In this document: one piece after another, positions 10,852-22,843 of the stretch | Numbering within the stretch: the stretch's first letter is position 1 | How the letters are laid out: the number at the start of each line of letters is the position of its first letter | NCBI RefSeq assembly: GCF_907165205.1 | Contig: NC_058195.1 | Location: 3,906,001 to 3,970,000 of the forward strand | Direction: 5' to 3' | From: Coccinella septempunctata | Lineage: Eukaryota > Arthropoda > Insecta > Coleoptera > Coccinellidae | DNA length: 64,000 bases | Translations under genes and position numbers: made by a program | Notes under the pieces: model-generated | Databases searched by the model: none | What the model saw: the letters and a program-made list of their open reading frames with translations, nothing else | What the model was told of the DNA's origin: nothing

Positions 10852-12657
10852 ATGGCAATGAGAACAGTGCCCTTCAATAAATTCATCAATTGTACTGAGA
10901 AGTGTTGGTCGAAATACATTAACGGCAAGCTAGAATGTGATTGTGGAAGTGATATACGAATTATTGAATGGTTTTGGGAAAAAGATGAAGGTGAAAGTAA
11001 TTTCCACCTTGATCCAAAAAATTTTATTGTTACTTTTCATCCGGTTTACAGTTCTGGCACCTCTGTTGTACGAGGTAGTACACCTTTCAAACAAAATATG
11101 CACTATTATTGGGAACTGAAGATGATTTCGAAATTATATGGTACAGATGTGGTGAGTATCAACCTGTTCTTCACCATTTTCATCCCTAATTTCCTAATCT
11201 GCATAGAAAATTTCATATGGAATATAGTTCTACATTGCATCATTTCGGATGATTCATTTATCAATTGAACATAAACAATATTGTGAAAGATCCCAATTGA
11301 CCTGAATCAGTCAGCCCTGCCTTGAAATTTTGCAATTTCTTATATCGTCACACTATGATTTATTTACTATTTTGAAGTTAATGAGTGATATCTATTGATA
11401 ACGAGAACTATGTTGTTCATGGAATATTTGTCTCCGGAAAAATTCCATTTCTCCAACAAAAATTTGTTTCAGCAAATTTTTAATTTTGTGTGATTGAGAT
11501 TAAGTACATAAAATGTTTATTTGAAGGATAATGATCTAACAGTATTATATTTGATTGATTATAAGAGTAAAATTATTTGGAATATTTTACAGCACTCATT
11601 CATACCATGTTTTCAACAGATATTTAATACTTGTCATCTTCATCAATTTTCACCGTAGTAAAAAGAATAGTTTCAAACCTCAGGACAAATTTGAATTTTT
11701 TTAGATGATAGGTGTAGGCACAAAAGAAGGATTACAGAATTTCACAAATTATAGATTTAGATTCTGTAGTATGCTGGGATTAGATGATCAAACATGGGGT
11801 TACTCTTACCATGGAAAAATTCAACATGACAAGTTAACAAGAATATATGGGGAAAGCTTTGGGTTGTCTTCTAGAATTGGCGTGCATTTAGACATGTGCT
11901 CTGGAAAGTTAGAATATTATATTAACAGAAAACCATTAGGTAAAAGTTTATCCTTACATATTTCTAAATGAATATTCTAAAGTGAACAAAAAGACAATAG
12001 CTTTGCATGACAAAAATTCTTGTGTTCAAGGTGTAGCTTTTACTGGTTTGAAGAAGAAGGAATTATATCCCATGGCTTGTGCGACTGCTGCTCAGTCCTC
12101 CATGAGATTAATTTGTTCTGTTTCACAAGAAGAAACTCTGCAGATGTTATGCCTCAAATGTGTTCATCAGAATTCATATCTGTATGAAAAATACTCTTCT
12201 ATACCAGGTCTTTACAAGTTATACAGCCAGAAGTACTTTTGGATGACTCCCAGTATAGCATGTAAGTATAAAATCTCGGCTTTAAGGAATTTTCAATGAA
12301 AAAATATCAGCCTTAGGTTCTTCGACAATTTTTTCAGTGTAAATCAAAAACCATTAAGGATCTTTATTTCTAGGTAAAAAAGTTAGTAAGGAGCAAGAAG
12401 AAGAAGAGCTCTATTATCTAGCAATGAATAATAACTCCGCAAAAAGGAAACAAAAAAAAAATTTCCTTGTAACACCTAGGTCAAATAAGAAAAGTTCATC
12501 AAAACATGCACGCTCCTCAAGGGAAGGAAATTTTTCTGCGCGCTCCAATAGACCATTGCCTTTAAAAATGGATTTTGAATTTGTGCAAGATAGCAGCGTG
12601 TTGAGATTTCTATCTCATGGTACCCTTAATCATTCCGAGGATTCTGATAGTGATTGA
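10852..12657 (+). CDS. SPSB3: SPRY domain- and SOCS box-containing protein 3 (SPSB3) homologue
   Basis: Exons 10852-11151, 11705-11939, 12031-12261 and 12374-12657 give 349 residues. The SPRY/B30.2 domain spans about residues 40-215, with landmarks VRGSTPF, YYWELKMIS, YGTDVMIGVGT, WGYSYHGK, GVHLD and LYPMACATAAQSSMRL. The SOCS box follows (LQMLCLKC, then PGLYKLYSQKYFWM). The C-terminus is a Lys/Ser-rich tail. SPSB proteins are substrate receptors of Cullin-5 ubiquitin ligases; human SPSB3 has been reported to target nuclear cGAS, but whether the insect protein does so is unknown. The PLG|VAF junction requires the short intron 11940-12030. AATAAA at about 12699 is a likely poly(A) signal. Confidence 0.88.
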
Positions 12658-13123
12658 ACTTTTCCTGTCGATATTGGTGTTTTGAATTGTTGATCTCAAT
12701 AAAATGAATTGTAAGTTTTCTTGTTGACAAGTTTTTAATTTCATCATTTGTGAATTTGAAATTATATACTGGACTTGTTTTCTCACCAATCTTCTCGAAT
12801 ATATTCGTTGATTAAAACTTTTGACTTTTTTTTAATATAAGGCACACGACTCCTATTGAAGCCCCTTCCTTCCTGTAGTATATTATTATAACCCTTTTGA
12901 TTAAATTGAAGAATTTGGGCTATGCAAAGGCCCAAGAACAAAAGTAGAAAATTCGAGGAGCATAGAATAAACTTGAGTTTTCGAATAGATAGAGTTTTGA
13001 GGTTAGTGGAAAAATTGTCAAATGTCAAGTTAGCGATACAGCGATTTCTTCCTTCAACGTGAAGTAAAATTTTCATATTCCGAGAATATTTGTAGGTATA
13101 GCTGAATATCGAAATATAACACG

Positions 13124-14004
13124 ATGTCAGGAATCACCAGAAGTTTGCGACTTCTGAGTATGGCTAAGTCGCTTAGGCAATTTTCAAGCAGATCTGCTAT
13201 TTTGGGATTGAGTAAGCGCCCCTTATGTACTCGGGGACTATTTAATAATGAAATATCTGCTAGCCAGGTAATTATAGCATTAAAAATAATTGGATGAATA
13301 CGATTGTTCCTCTTCAATTCAGTCTTATACAAAGTATTACATAACTGATTAACCTAACTTCGATAGATACAACTTCGGTTCTATTCACCTGAAATTAAGA
13401 ACAAGCCTTCTGAGGAGGAGGTCAAAAAACGGGTGCTGAACGTTTGCGCTTCATACGATAAGGTCACGGCTGAAAAGGTATTAATTCAGTTCAATTTTGC
13501 TTTTTTTAGAGTCCCAGGTTGCCACGATTTTACAGCTCTAAACCACCACTTACAATTGACTTAATATCTCAAAGAGTCTGTCTGGTCCTTAAATTATATG
13601 ACAAAATAAATCCAGAAAAGGTATGGTTCAGCTTCTATTGATATAGCAAAAATAGTAATTTTCAAGTAGTTTGTGCTCTGTAATGTTGGGGAATGAGATT
13701 GTTTTTATGAGAAAATGCACAGATATAATTTTTCTCAATTCCTTGAGAATTATGTTTTGTTGCTATATCATTGTGGCATCCTGGACTTCTCTGCCTGACT
13801 CTTCTTTATTTTGATGTCTTTTAGCTGACTTTGGATTCACATTTCATGAACGATTTAGGCCTTGATTCATTGGATCATGTTGAAGTGATAATGGCAATGG
13901 AAGATGAATTTGGATTTGAAATTCCTGATGCCGATGCAGAAAAGCTGTTGAAGCCTGCAGATATTGTTAGATATATTTGCGATAAAGAGGACATTTATGA
14001 ATAA
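13124..14004 (+). CDS. ND-ACP: Mitochondrial acyl carrier protein / complex I subunit, with mutually exclusive exons
   Basis: Exon 1 (13124-13267) encodes a 48-residue Arg/Ser/Leu-rich presequence typical of mitochondrial import. Exon 2a (13367-13477) and exon 2b (13510-13620) are alternative versions of the same 37-residue segment. Exon 3 (13825-14004) carries LGLDSLDHVEVIMAMEDEF, whose Ser100 in DSL is the expected 4'-phosphopantetheine site. Using either exon 2 gives 144 residues. The protein serves mitochondrial fatty acid synthesis, lipoate supply, Fe-S cluster assembly and respiratory complex I (NDUFAB1). Drosophila mtacp1 is known for alternative middle exons, so this arrangement is probably conserved. 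The 32-nt gap between 2a and 2b makes joint inclusion unlikely. Confidence 0.92.
13367..13477 (+). CDS. ND-ACP: ND-ACP alternative exon 2a
   Basis: 111 nt, phase 0 at both ends, encoding IQLRFYSPEIKNKPSEEEV and ending YDKVTAEK before a GTATTA donor. It corresponds to the first helix of ACP (EVKKRVLNVCASYDKV). Confidence 0.85.
13510..13620 (+). CDS. ND-ACP: ND-ACP alternative exon 2b
   Basis: 111 nt, phase 0 at both ends, after a T-rich acceptor. It encodes SPRLPRFYSSKPPLT and ends LYDKINPEK before a GTATGG donor. It aligns with exon 2a residue for residue (RFYS, RV, YDK, EK shared) but differs elsewhere, so the two isoforms differ in the first helix. Confidence 0.85.
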
Positions 14005-14899
14005 GAATGTTTTGAGTTTGTAGAATAATTAATGTGTAAGTTGAAAGTAAAATGAACCAATTATGTGAAGAGTTTCATTTTTAATTTAATAGTTTCTGCC
14101 TGCTTCTTATGAGCCATTTAGTTGTCTAGCACTTATTCAGAACAAAATTTTCCAGATGAAAATGAATCGTTAAAATTATCAAAATGGCGTTTTGATTAAT
14201 TTTCTACATTAGCGATTCAATAATACCCTGCATCAAGAATACTTTTCAACTCTTCTTTAAACGAATCGATTTCAATTACGAAAAATCTCCATAATTTCGA
14301 TTTGTAGCAAAGCATAGCAATAGAGAAAAATATAAGAATATTTTCTTCCACCATAATTTATTCATATATCTAATATAATAGATATATGAATTTATTTCAT
14401 TGAATAACCTCACAAAATCAGAGAAATCAAAAATGTGGTTAGTCTATGAACATAATTTAAAACATGTCTTGCGCAGTTTGTTTTAGGGGTGGGTATTGAA
14501 CTAGAAAACATCGATTAATTTAGCAAGTAATTAATCGATACACCTAAGATGTCGACAACCAGAGACAACTTTATCTAAAAACACTTTTTTCAATTCAATG
14601 GTGCAGAAACACCGATTTAAGAAGAGTAGAGAGAAGGAGAACCACAAAACACTAATATAGGAGAAGGATTGCTGCAAGGAGATATATCTCCACAGATTAT
14701 TTGTGCCCTACAATGTTATCAAAACATCGATTTCTCCGATTAATCGTTACCCATCCCTATTTTTATGTTCTCTGGTCTGGGAAACATAACCGTTATTTTA
14801 AGCTGTTTCCGTTTTTTTCAATTTCAATTCAAAAAATACAATTTACAAGAAGTTATTTGTGTTTCTTATTAAAAAACAAAGGGTAAATATAAAGTCGCA
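14005..14899. other. Intergenic interval ND-ACP to NDC80
   Basis: It holds an AT-rich palindrome (about 14360-14391, 13-bp arms) and the 276-bp inverted-repeat element at 14484-14759. The last about 140 bp should be NDC80 promoter and 5' UTR. No other gene is seen. Confidence 0.5.
14484..14759. mobile_element. 276-bp TIR element (hAT-like MITE)
   Basis: The ends are TAGGGGTGGGTA and TACCCATCCCTA, matching as inverted repeats with one mismatch. The inner ATCGATTAAT/ATTAATCG and ACATCGAT motifs are also inverted. TAGGG/CAGGG termini are typical of hAT-derived MITEs, but the 8-bp flanks do not match clearly, so superfamily is a guess. Confidence 0.55.
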
Positions 14900-17800
14900 A
14901 TGAGGAGATCAAGGAGTTCGTCAAATATTCCACTTTCTACGTTCAAAAGGAATATTTCAAATGAAAATCTTGGAAGTTCTCAACAAAGCTCTAGAACTTC
15001 ACAAGGTTTGAGGAGATCTAACAGTTCCATCAATCTTTTTTCCGCTCAAAAATTGTTGGTTCCTTCGACCAGTTACAGGTAAGTTGAAGTTTCTAGATGT
15101 TTTTCTAATATAATTAAAGGTTTGCTTCTTAATTTACAGAACTGAAGTTACGTCAAATGATGCTTTAACATCGACTTCTAATAGAAGAATCACTGCAACT
15201 CCTTTGAGATCTGTAGGAAGTGGAAGTGTGTGTCGTAGGATCAATGCAACTCCTCGTTCACAAAGTGTAAGTGTAATGGAAACCATTTGGTCATGCTCTC
15301 CAATTTTACACAATACTTCAATACAATGTTAAGCGGGCTATTCTCACTTGTGAATCATTTGTTATTTCCAGAAAACTGCTCCGTCTCCATGTGTGCTACT
15401 CACAACCAGTAAAATAAATGATAAAAAGTTCAGTTCTGATCAATTTAAGAAGGTAATATTCTCATCCTGCCAAATCCCCAAATATTTTAAATTTGCTCTT
15501 GTAGATTTGTGCATTTGTTGGAGAACGATCAGAAGACTTTGATCCAAAATCCTTGAAGCCATTAACTCTATCATCCTTCGTACAAACAATATCTATGCTG
15601 TTTAGAGAATTGGATCCAAGAATAAATATTAATATGGCAAATTATAAAGAAGTTGTTTTCAAATATTTGAAGCTCTATAAATATCCAGGTCCAGTTTCAA
15701 TGTCATTACTTAAATCAGGTAGCTCATCCCATACGAAATCCATTGTATTATTATTTTTTTTTGGTTTTTCATCCTTTCTTGATTTTCAGTCAATACTAAT
15801 CTTTCTTGGACACAGGTCATGTCTATTTTTGGTTGGCTTGTTGATTTGATACATGAAACCTCAAAACCAGTGGTGAGATTTTAAACAATAATTTTATGTC
15901 GGGTTAACTAGACTGCAGGGTTGAAATATAACGTATATTCGATTTACAGGGTATGTTGGAACAGTATATATTAGGTAGAGCTCAAACTGCTTTTCGACCA
16001 GGATCTGAGACCAAAGGATTACACATTGAATACATTGGTGAGATGATATTGATACTATATGTATGTGTGAAGTTCGCCCAGTACTTTTTTACTAGGCTAG
16101 GTGCCAACTTCACACGCATCGATACTGTGCAGAATTAGAATAAGTCCAAGATCTTTAAAAATATATTATTCACATCCACAGAGGAAATCTTGAATTTCGA
16201 TAGAACAGAAGGTGAAATATTAGAAAACGAATGCGAAATTTTGAGACAAGAAGCGGAGGCTAAAGTAGTTCTCATAAATGAAAAAAAGACAAAAAATGAC
16301 GTGAGTAGTTAATCAATGTCACCTTGTTGTATTAGAACACTAGAGAATTTGGAAATGATGTTTCTATAATGATTTGTGTTGAGAAAATATTTTTTGTAGA
16401 TGTTATGTGAAACTCTTCAACAAATGGAAATCGATATAAAAGAATTCAAAGAAGATAACCTTGAAGATAAAATTAAGAATGAAATCTCCGAGTTACAATC
16501 AGAATTCAAAATTAGAGGTACGTTGACTTCAAGATAGAACAAATTAATGACCTCCAATATTGTGTTCCATTCATAAAAAAAAATTTATAATTTTTTTGGG
16601 CTTTTCGCAGTTATGAAAATTGAAGAGATGAAGGAGATTATTTCGTCACAGCAAAAAATAATTGCTAACCAAAAGTACTCGTTGAAAGATAAACAGGAAC
16701 TCCTGAAAAAAATTGAAGAGAAGAAATACTCTTTGTCGTTGAAAAAGGAAGAGTTGGAAAATATATATAAGTTGAAGGATGATTACGATTACCAACAAAC
16801 CAACTATAGGAGAAAGGTATTTCTTTCATTTGAAGTTGGTTAAGAATTTCTTTTTTCATCTTTCAATTTTCAGATCGAAACTGAAATCCACAAAATAAAC
16901 GGCAGGCTTTTACAACTCCCTCTGGGAAATTTTGTGGATGACGCCAAAAAAATTCGTTTACCAGATCGTGGAATGCACAAACCGAAATTCATAGAGGTAA
17001 GCAGCTGTGTGTGAAATTTGAAAACGTGAAAATCAAAACTAAAGTTTTTCTGTAGGAGATAGAAGAAAAGAAGCAATTATTAGAGAATATTTCTGAGAAG
17101 ATCAGTAGTGAGTTTCAAGAAACACAAGTAGTTTTATCCCGGAAAACTAATTCATTGAACAAATTATGTTCAGAGGTCAATAAACAGAACAAAGAGAACG
17201 ATTTGTTGAAGAAAGAAATAGAGCAGATAAGTGTAGAAAAAAGTAGAGTAAGTGATACAAATTTGGAATTATATATTTTTCTGGAAATTGCAAGATGAAT
17301 GAGTTGGGTATAATAATCTACAGGGTGTTTCATTTGAAGTATCTAGAGAACCAAATGAGATTTTTCTTTAAAAATTTAGCTTGAGCATTTAAATTGTTCT
17401 GAAAGTTCAACCAAATTTTGTTAATTCAAGTGGGAAACCCTTCATTTACATTTTTCGAATTAAATATTGATGAAACAATCCAAACAAATTTTGATTTATT
17501 TCAGGTATTATTTGAATTTGATGTTCAACAAAAACAACATGAAAATAAAACAATACAGTTGATACAAAATGCGCCCGATATTGAGTCTATCAAAAATAAA
17601 AAAGAAGAATTACAGAAAGAGTAAGTGAAAAAGAAACATGAATATTTATTATAAGACACATGTGTTACCTTCATTGTCGTTTTTTTTCATAATTATCAAA
17701 AGCTTATTAAATAATTGGGGGTACAAAAAATTTAATTCTTATTTTAATACGTTTCAGGGTTTTAGTTTTGAGAGAAAAATTAACCCAAATCGGTGACGAG

Positions 17801-18098
17801 TGTATGGAGATATGCAAAAAAATACACGAAGAAACAAGGGAAAAGGCAATTCAAATGAGGGTGAGTTTCTCTTTCTGAATCTAAAAATATTGCTCTTTAT
17901 TTCTGTGTATCTTCCGTTAACTGAATGATTTCCCCCTTAAAAAACTATTGTTGATGTTGAAAGCATCATATTTAAAAAAATTTAATTTTTCAGGCTATTA
18001 TGGCTGATCTGACAGAGAAAGCAGCAAAAGCTTGCCAAAGTAAAGTACAAAAAGAAACAGAAATTGCCGATATGTTGAGTGAGAATGTGAGTGATTAA
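14900..18098 (+). CDS. Ndc80: Kinetochore protein NDC80 (HEC1) homologue
   Basis: Fourteen exons join in phase: 14900-15078, 15140-15266, 15372-15452, 15505-15718, 15790-15872, 15950-16037, 16182-16300, 16400-16517, 16611-16816, 16874-16996, 17056-17247, 17505-17620, 17758-17860, 17994-18098. The product is 617 residues (human HEC1 642). A basic Ser/Arg-rich N-terminal tail (RRSRSSSN, SNRRITATPLRS) is the Aurora B-type target region. A calponin-homology domain follows at about 140-265 (KPLTLSSFVQTISMLFRELD, then LSWTQVMSIFGWLVDLI). The remainder is long coiled coil (about 300-600). NDC80 pairs with NUF2 to couple kinetochores to microtubules. Divergence is high, as usual for insect NDC80. It is convergent with DNAAF5, with only 202 bp between stop codons. 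Confidence 0.85.
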
Positions 18099-18300
18099 GA
18101 AATATTTTGTAATCTTGTTGTTATTGTATTAAATAATTTTTTGTTATTATTGTTGTGTGTTATTTACCATTTTTTAATTCCCTGATGGATTTTTGAAAGA
18201 CACATAAGTATGTTTTTCAATGAAAAACTGCATATATAACTTTTTATTAACAAAACATCAAACTGAAAAAATTAATAGAAAAACTTTGAAAAATACAAAG

Positions 18301-21300
18301 TCAGTTGAGATCCTCTAGTAAGGATTCGCAACCTTTCTTGTTCCGTAATAATAACTTCTGCCTTTCGAGCTTGGATTTCAGTTGGACATTATTGATTTTT
18401 CCCATTGTTTTGAGGACATCTGGAAAAAAGAGTAATTCAAGTAGTTCATTTGAACTACTACTTTTTTACCGTGCCAGGATGAGAATGCCCTGAATGCTCG
18501 ACTTGGCGATTAAAAAAATCACTTTTTTTATCACAGTAATGATATGCCGTACTTACCAAATATCAGATCTTGTATATTTTCCTCATCATCGTCGAAATGT
18601 ATGAGTAACGTATCTATGATAAGCTCGTGATGTGCTTTGTAATGAACAGCTTTGAAGTCTTCTGGACAATCTTCGAATATCCCAACAAGTGCTCTAGTTG
18701 CACCCTCTCGTACTTTCTCTGTTGGATCATCCAAGCGTTTCATGATTTCTACACGAAGTAAACGACTCAAATTAACATCATAATTGTTTCGAATGATTTT
18801 TCACTTCACCTGGGTAAATTTTAACTAATCCGTCTGTGTCCCAAACGGCTTTGCGCACAGCGATGTTCTTCAGTAAAACCAGGCATTCCAGCGCCAAAAG
18901 CCTACTTTTCCAGGCTGCATCTTCGACCAGGGACAATAGAAGTGGTATCAGTTTGTCGAAAAGGGGTTGGAAAGTATCACCGTTGGCGAATAGGTCAACG
19001 TTAGGCGTTGGAGACAGGGCGGTTTTCAAGCAATTGGCCACCATCGTTCGCATAGCTTCCGCTGTCCTTCCTGCGTGCCACACCAACGAAGGAATGAATA
19101 CGTCTGCAAAAAAAAAAATTCCAACCTTTCTATTTTATTTTGGTCGATGAAATTCCTATTCACACCCATGTTGGACTTGTAAAAAGATGTTCTCGAATTA
19201 ATTGTGTAGTAATACCTTGTATTAATTCCTCAAAGAACTGCGTCAAGTTGTTTGAATCCTTCAATGTTACATCTTTGGCCTCGAAAGCCACCGTCAAGGC
19301 TAAAAACATTTTCAGCCTGCATTCAGGGTCTGTATTGGTGTCGAGAACTTCCTTGAGTATCAACAAAATATAATCCGAATGTTTCCCAAAGGCCTCACCT
19401 AATTAAACGAACAATAATCTCATAAACCTTTTCGTTTATTAAAAAAAACACTCACCGGAATCTGTGAGAACAAGTTCGAATATACACCCTTGGGTAGTGA
19501 CCATGGTCCATGCTGATGGATCAACGTTGATCTCCTCAAGTAATCTTCTCAAAAAAGTGTTCCACAGCTCTTGAGTGTTGTCCATATTCAGGGTAGTACT
19601 CAAATTTTCCAAGAGGTGTAAACCGATATGAGTATTATCAACATCTCTGAGCGCAATTGTTGTTATCAGGATTTTGAAAAGATGGTAGCCCACGAGAGAG
19701 TCTGGTTTAGCTTGATATTTCTCACAAATCGTTTCAACGCACTTAACCAGTTCGTTTTGGAATTTTTTCTGAAAATAATCGAGAGAATGATGATCAGCAT
19801 TCTTAATTTGACAATGAAATATGAATTAAGTTAACAGAAGGTTGAACTGGTCAATAAGAAGAGTTTCACGAAAAATCACCTATACAAAACTTTTTAAACG
19901 ACAAAGTTGAAAAAAAAATTGAAAATCATCATTCAAACAGATCTTAATACGACCATAGATCATTTTTAATCTGAATTATCGCAAAGCAAAGGGAAAAAAC
20001 TCATCTCCTGATGACTGACTCAACCATATGGCACTTTCAATAAACTGCCTCAATTTTCTACACCGTTTTCACCCCAATTCGCATGATACAACAATATAAA
20101 GTCGAAAAAGCATGTGTATAACCACTTACTTTTCTGCTCACGCATACATTGTCAGTTTCCAAAATTTCCGTCACTTCATCCAAACGATCCCATATCAGAT
20201 CCTTAGGGCTTCCTTTCACCAGGCTCCTCAGCACCGTGATATGACCGTAATGGGGGCAGTTCTCGATTTGGGGGAAAACCAGCTTGCTCCAAGATTCGAA
20301 TGGTACAAACAGGCCTATTATTTCGGAAGCTCGAATAATCTGAAATATGATTGAAGTAAACGAATCCTAAGCTGAGTAGGTGCAACGTACATTATCCACC
20401 ACCCTTGGATCATCGTCTCTGGCAGCGGAAAACATGGCAGGTAGAATCGACTGGAGGTGCATGGTTAGGAGACTTTCCGAATGCAATGCGACTGCGCAAA
20501 GCAGTTGACTACATCTGAATCTCACGTCTGCCTGCCAACTCTGCAGTTCGTTCGCTATGGCTGGTGCTATTTTGCCCACATGTCTTTGCACGAGCACTCT
20601 GCATCCCAAATTGGGCCTTTTCACTAAAATTGAAAATGTTTTTATAAAAAATGAATTGAATGTCTCGTTCCATTATAAAATATTGTAATACACACAGTGC
20701 TCTAAATAATATTTAGGGGGTTCAATAAGGAAATCCATCTCGTCCTTCAAATCTTTCTCATTTTCTTGTTGGTACTGAAGGCCTACTACCTCCCAGAATT
20801 CCGCAGCTTCTTCTCTAGTTTCCTGAACTTCATCGTTCAACCTTCAAATTCATTATTCATAAAAATTCATTCAAACAATTGATTCATGGACTATATGCAT
20901 TACCCGGTCAATAAAAGAGGAAGAATTTTATGGAAGAATGAATATCTGTCTCTATACTCAGTCAACCATTTTTTCGCAACCTGCGCTACAGTTCTCCTGA
21001 CCAACGGAATTGAATCGAATAATTTTTCCGCCATGGGTACCATTACCATATCAACGGCTTTGTATGTGCAGTGCATCAGAATTTCACCTGTGAAATCGAT
21101 GACTTTACACTCTTTCAACCCGAAAAATGGTAAAACAACGTACCAATACATTTGATTCCTTCTACTCTCACTTTGAACCTTTGATGATTCAAACATGTAA
21201 GTACAGGTTTTATCAAGCTTTCAGCTTGAAGGTGGAAATCCCTTGGCAGTGCTTGAGCAAGTGATACAATACACTGACAGCTACTCTCCTTAATTGTTGG

Positions 21301-21783
21301 ATATTTATCTTTTACCGTTTCACACAGAATTGTGACAGCATCATTCAAAAACGGTTTCAGTTGCTCTGTGTTGGAGTATTTCGAAATTATTTTTGAGAGG
21401 AATAGCAGCAATTCCAACCTTATTTCTTCTGATTCTTCTATCAGTTCAACAGTTCCAATGCGTTCAACAAGAACAGGAAATATATAAGTTAAATAGAAAT
21501 CGTTAATAGGTAAGATATGGATCACTAAAGATGTCAAAAAAGAAATTCCAGTTTCTCTGACTTCTTCAGATTTATCCCGGAGAGTGTTCACCAAGTAAAT
21601 TTGTGTTTCGTTGAATACATTCCTAAGGGTTTCATCATCTGGATTTTTATCGATTAAGAACTTTTGAAGATCATTGAGTGCCTGCTTTCGCTGTTTGCGA
21701 TCCTCGCTCTGCAGTTTCGTGCAGATCATTTTGGAATATTTCACTGTATCCACATTTGTTTCTTCCTCAGCTTTCAGAGTCAT
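18301..21783 (-). CDS. Dnaaf5: Dynein axonemal assembly factor 5 (HEATR2) homologue
   Basis: Ten exons join in phase: 21783-21144, 21087-20904, 20841-20696, 20623-20391, 20339-20130, 19768-19456, 19398-19216, 19103-18810, 18748-18557, 18419-18301. The product is 837 residues (human 855). It is HEAT repeats throughout, for example DRKQRKQALNDLQKF, KSEEVRETGISFL, HQRFKVRVEGIKCIGTL and DPTEKVREGATRALVGIF. The block RPNLGCRVLVQRHVGKIAPA is strongly DNAAF5-like. It acts in the cytoplasm to preassemble dynein arms, so expression is expected in sperm and chordotonal neurons. The start is the first ATG (MTLKAEEE); a TTG 21 nt upstream is ignored. TTTATT at about 18243 supplies an AATAAA on this strand. 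Confidence 0.88.
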
Positions 21784-22012
21784 TTTTTCGTATTGAACTA
21801 ACAATAAAGTTTGGAGTTGTAACAGTGACAGGTCAATACCAAAGACCTCTTTGTCAATACCATGTGAAACCTTGCCAACGTAAACAAACAGTTTGTAACT
21901 ATGGCAACGATGAGTAATTAGTTCGAATGAACTACTGAAATTAGTGTGAATGAACTACTTTGCAGAACTACCACAAAATGTCAAAGCAAAGCTTTGGTCA
22001 AAGATTCTCTTT

Positions 22013-22163
22013 GGGTGTGTTCATAAACTTACTCCGAGAGTAGAGTATGAGTATGGTCAATGCTTAGAGAGCATACTCTGAGGAACTAAAAGTACGTTTG
22101 TGAACGCTTCGAGTAATCAGAGCTTACTCAGAGCTTGCTCTGAGTAAGTTTGTGAACGCAACC
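22013..22163. mobile_element. 151-bp MITE-like element, copy 2
   Basis: It begins GGGTGTGTTCATAAACTTAC and ends with GTTTGTGAACGCAACC, the inverse of the copy at 10583-10680. It is longer internally, with repeated GAGTA and CTCTGAG motifs. It lies upstream of DNAAF5. Confidence 0.65.
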
Positions 22164-22486
22164 TTTGATGTTGTTTTGTATTGAATGAAAATGAATCTTT
22201 TCAATGTCAACCAATGTAATAATAAATTTTTTTGGGGAAAAAATTGAGCAGGGAGTCATTTTTTCATTTTCATCTGCGTTTTATTCCGAAATTGCTACTT
22301 AACCTCAAAATCATTCAATTTTGACGTTTCCTACCTGTGCTTTAAGTTGCTCATGCGCATATTTACCAAACATATTACTCATCCAATTTGAATGTTACTT
22401 TTCGCACTTTATTGTTGACGAATAAACAAAATTCCGTTCTAAAATTGTTATAAAATTTTTAGTGTTGATGTCCGCATACATTTTCA

Positions 22487-22843
22487 ATGATTTCTAGACG
22501 TGAAAGAATAGAAACGATCGAAAGGTGCATAATGTGGATTAATAAACAGAATGAGCTCTCTTCACAGACAAGTCTGAACATGAATGAGGTGAGCCTTGTT
22601 TTTTGTTGTTTTTTTTTTTTCAATTTTCGATGAAATCTCGAATTTTCTTCATACTATGCTCTGAAAAAATATATTAAAATCATACGATTGTTGAGATTTT
22701 TGGGGAAACTTATCTGGTTTTTGCGATGAAACTCATCTGTATGACAATACTCCCTGAAATATTCTAACTACTAATTTTTATAATAGAATTCGTTGGTCGA
22801 TTTGGATGATTTAATCACTTTTCCGGAATGTTCTGATTCGTAG
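22487..22843 (+). CDS. Possible two-exon small protein, 52 residues
   Basis: Exon 22487-22588 (34 codons, MISRRERIETIERCIMWI start) ends GAG|GTGAGC. An acceptor after a T-rich stretch (TTTTTATAATAG) opens exon 22787-22843, in phase, ending DLDDLITFPECSDS and a stop. The N-terminal half is a charged helix and the C-terminal half is acidic. I do not recognise the family. Both splice sites are canonical and phases agree, but the reading frame is short enough to arise by chance. Confidence 0.35.
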
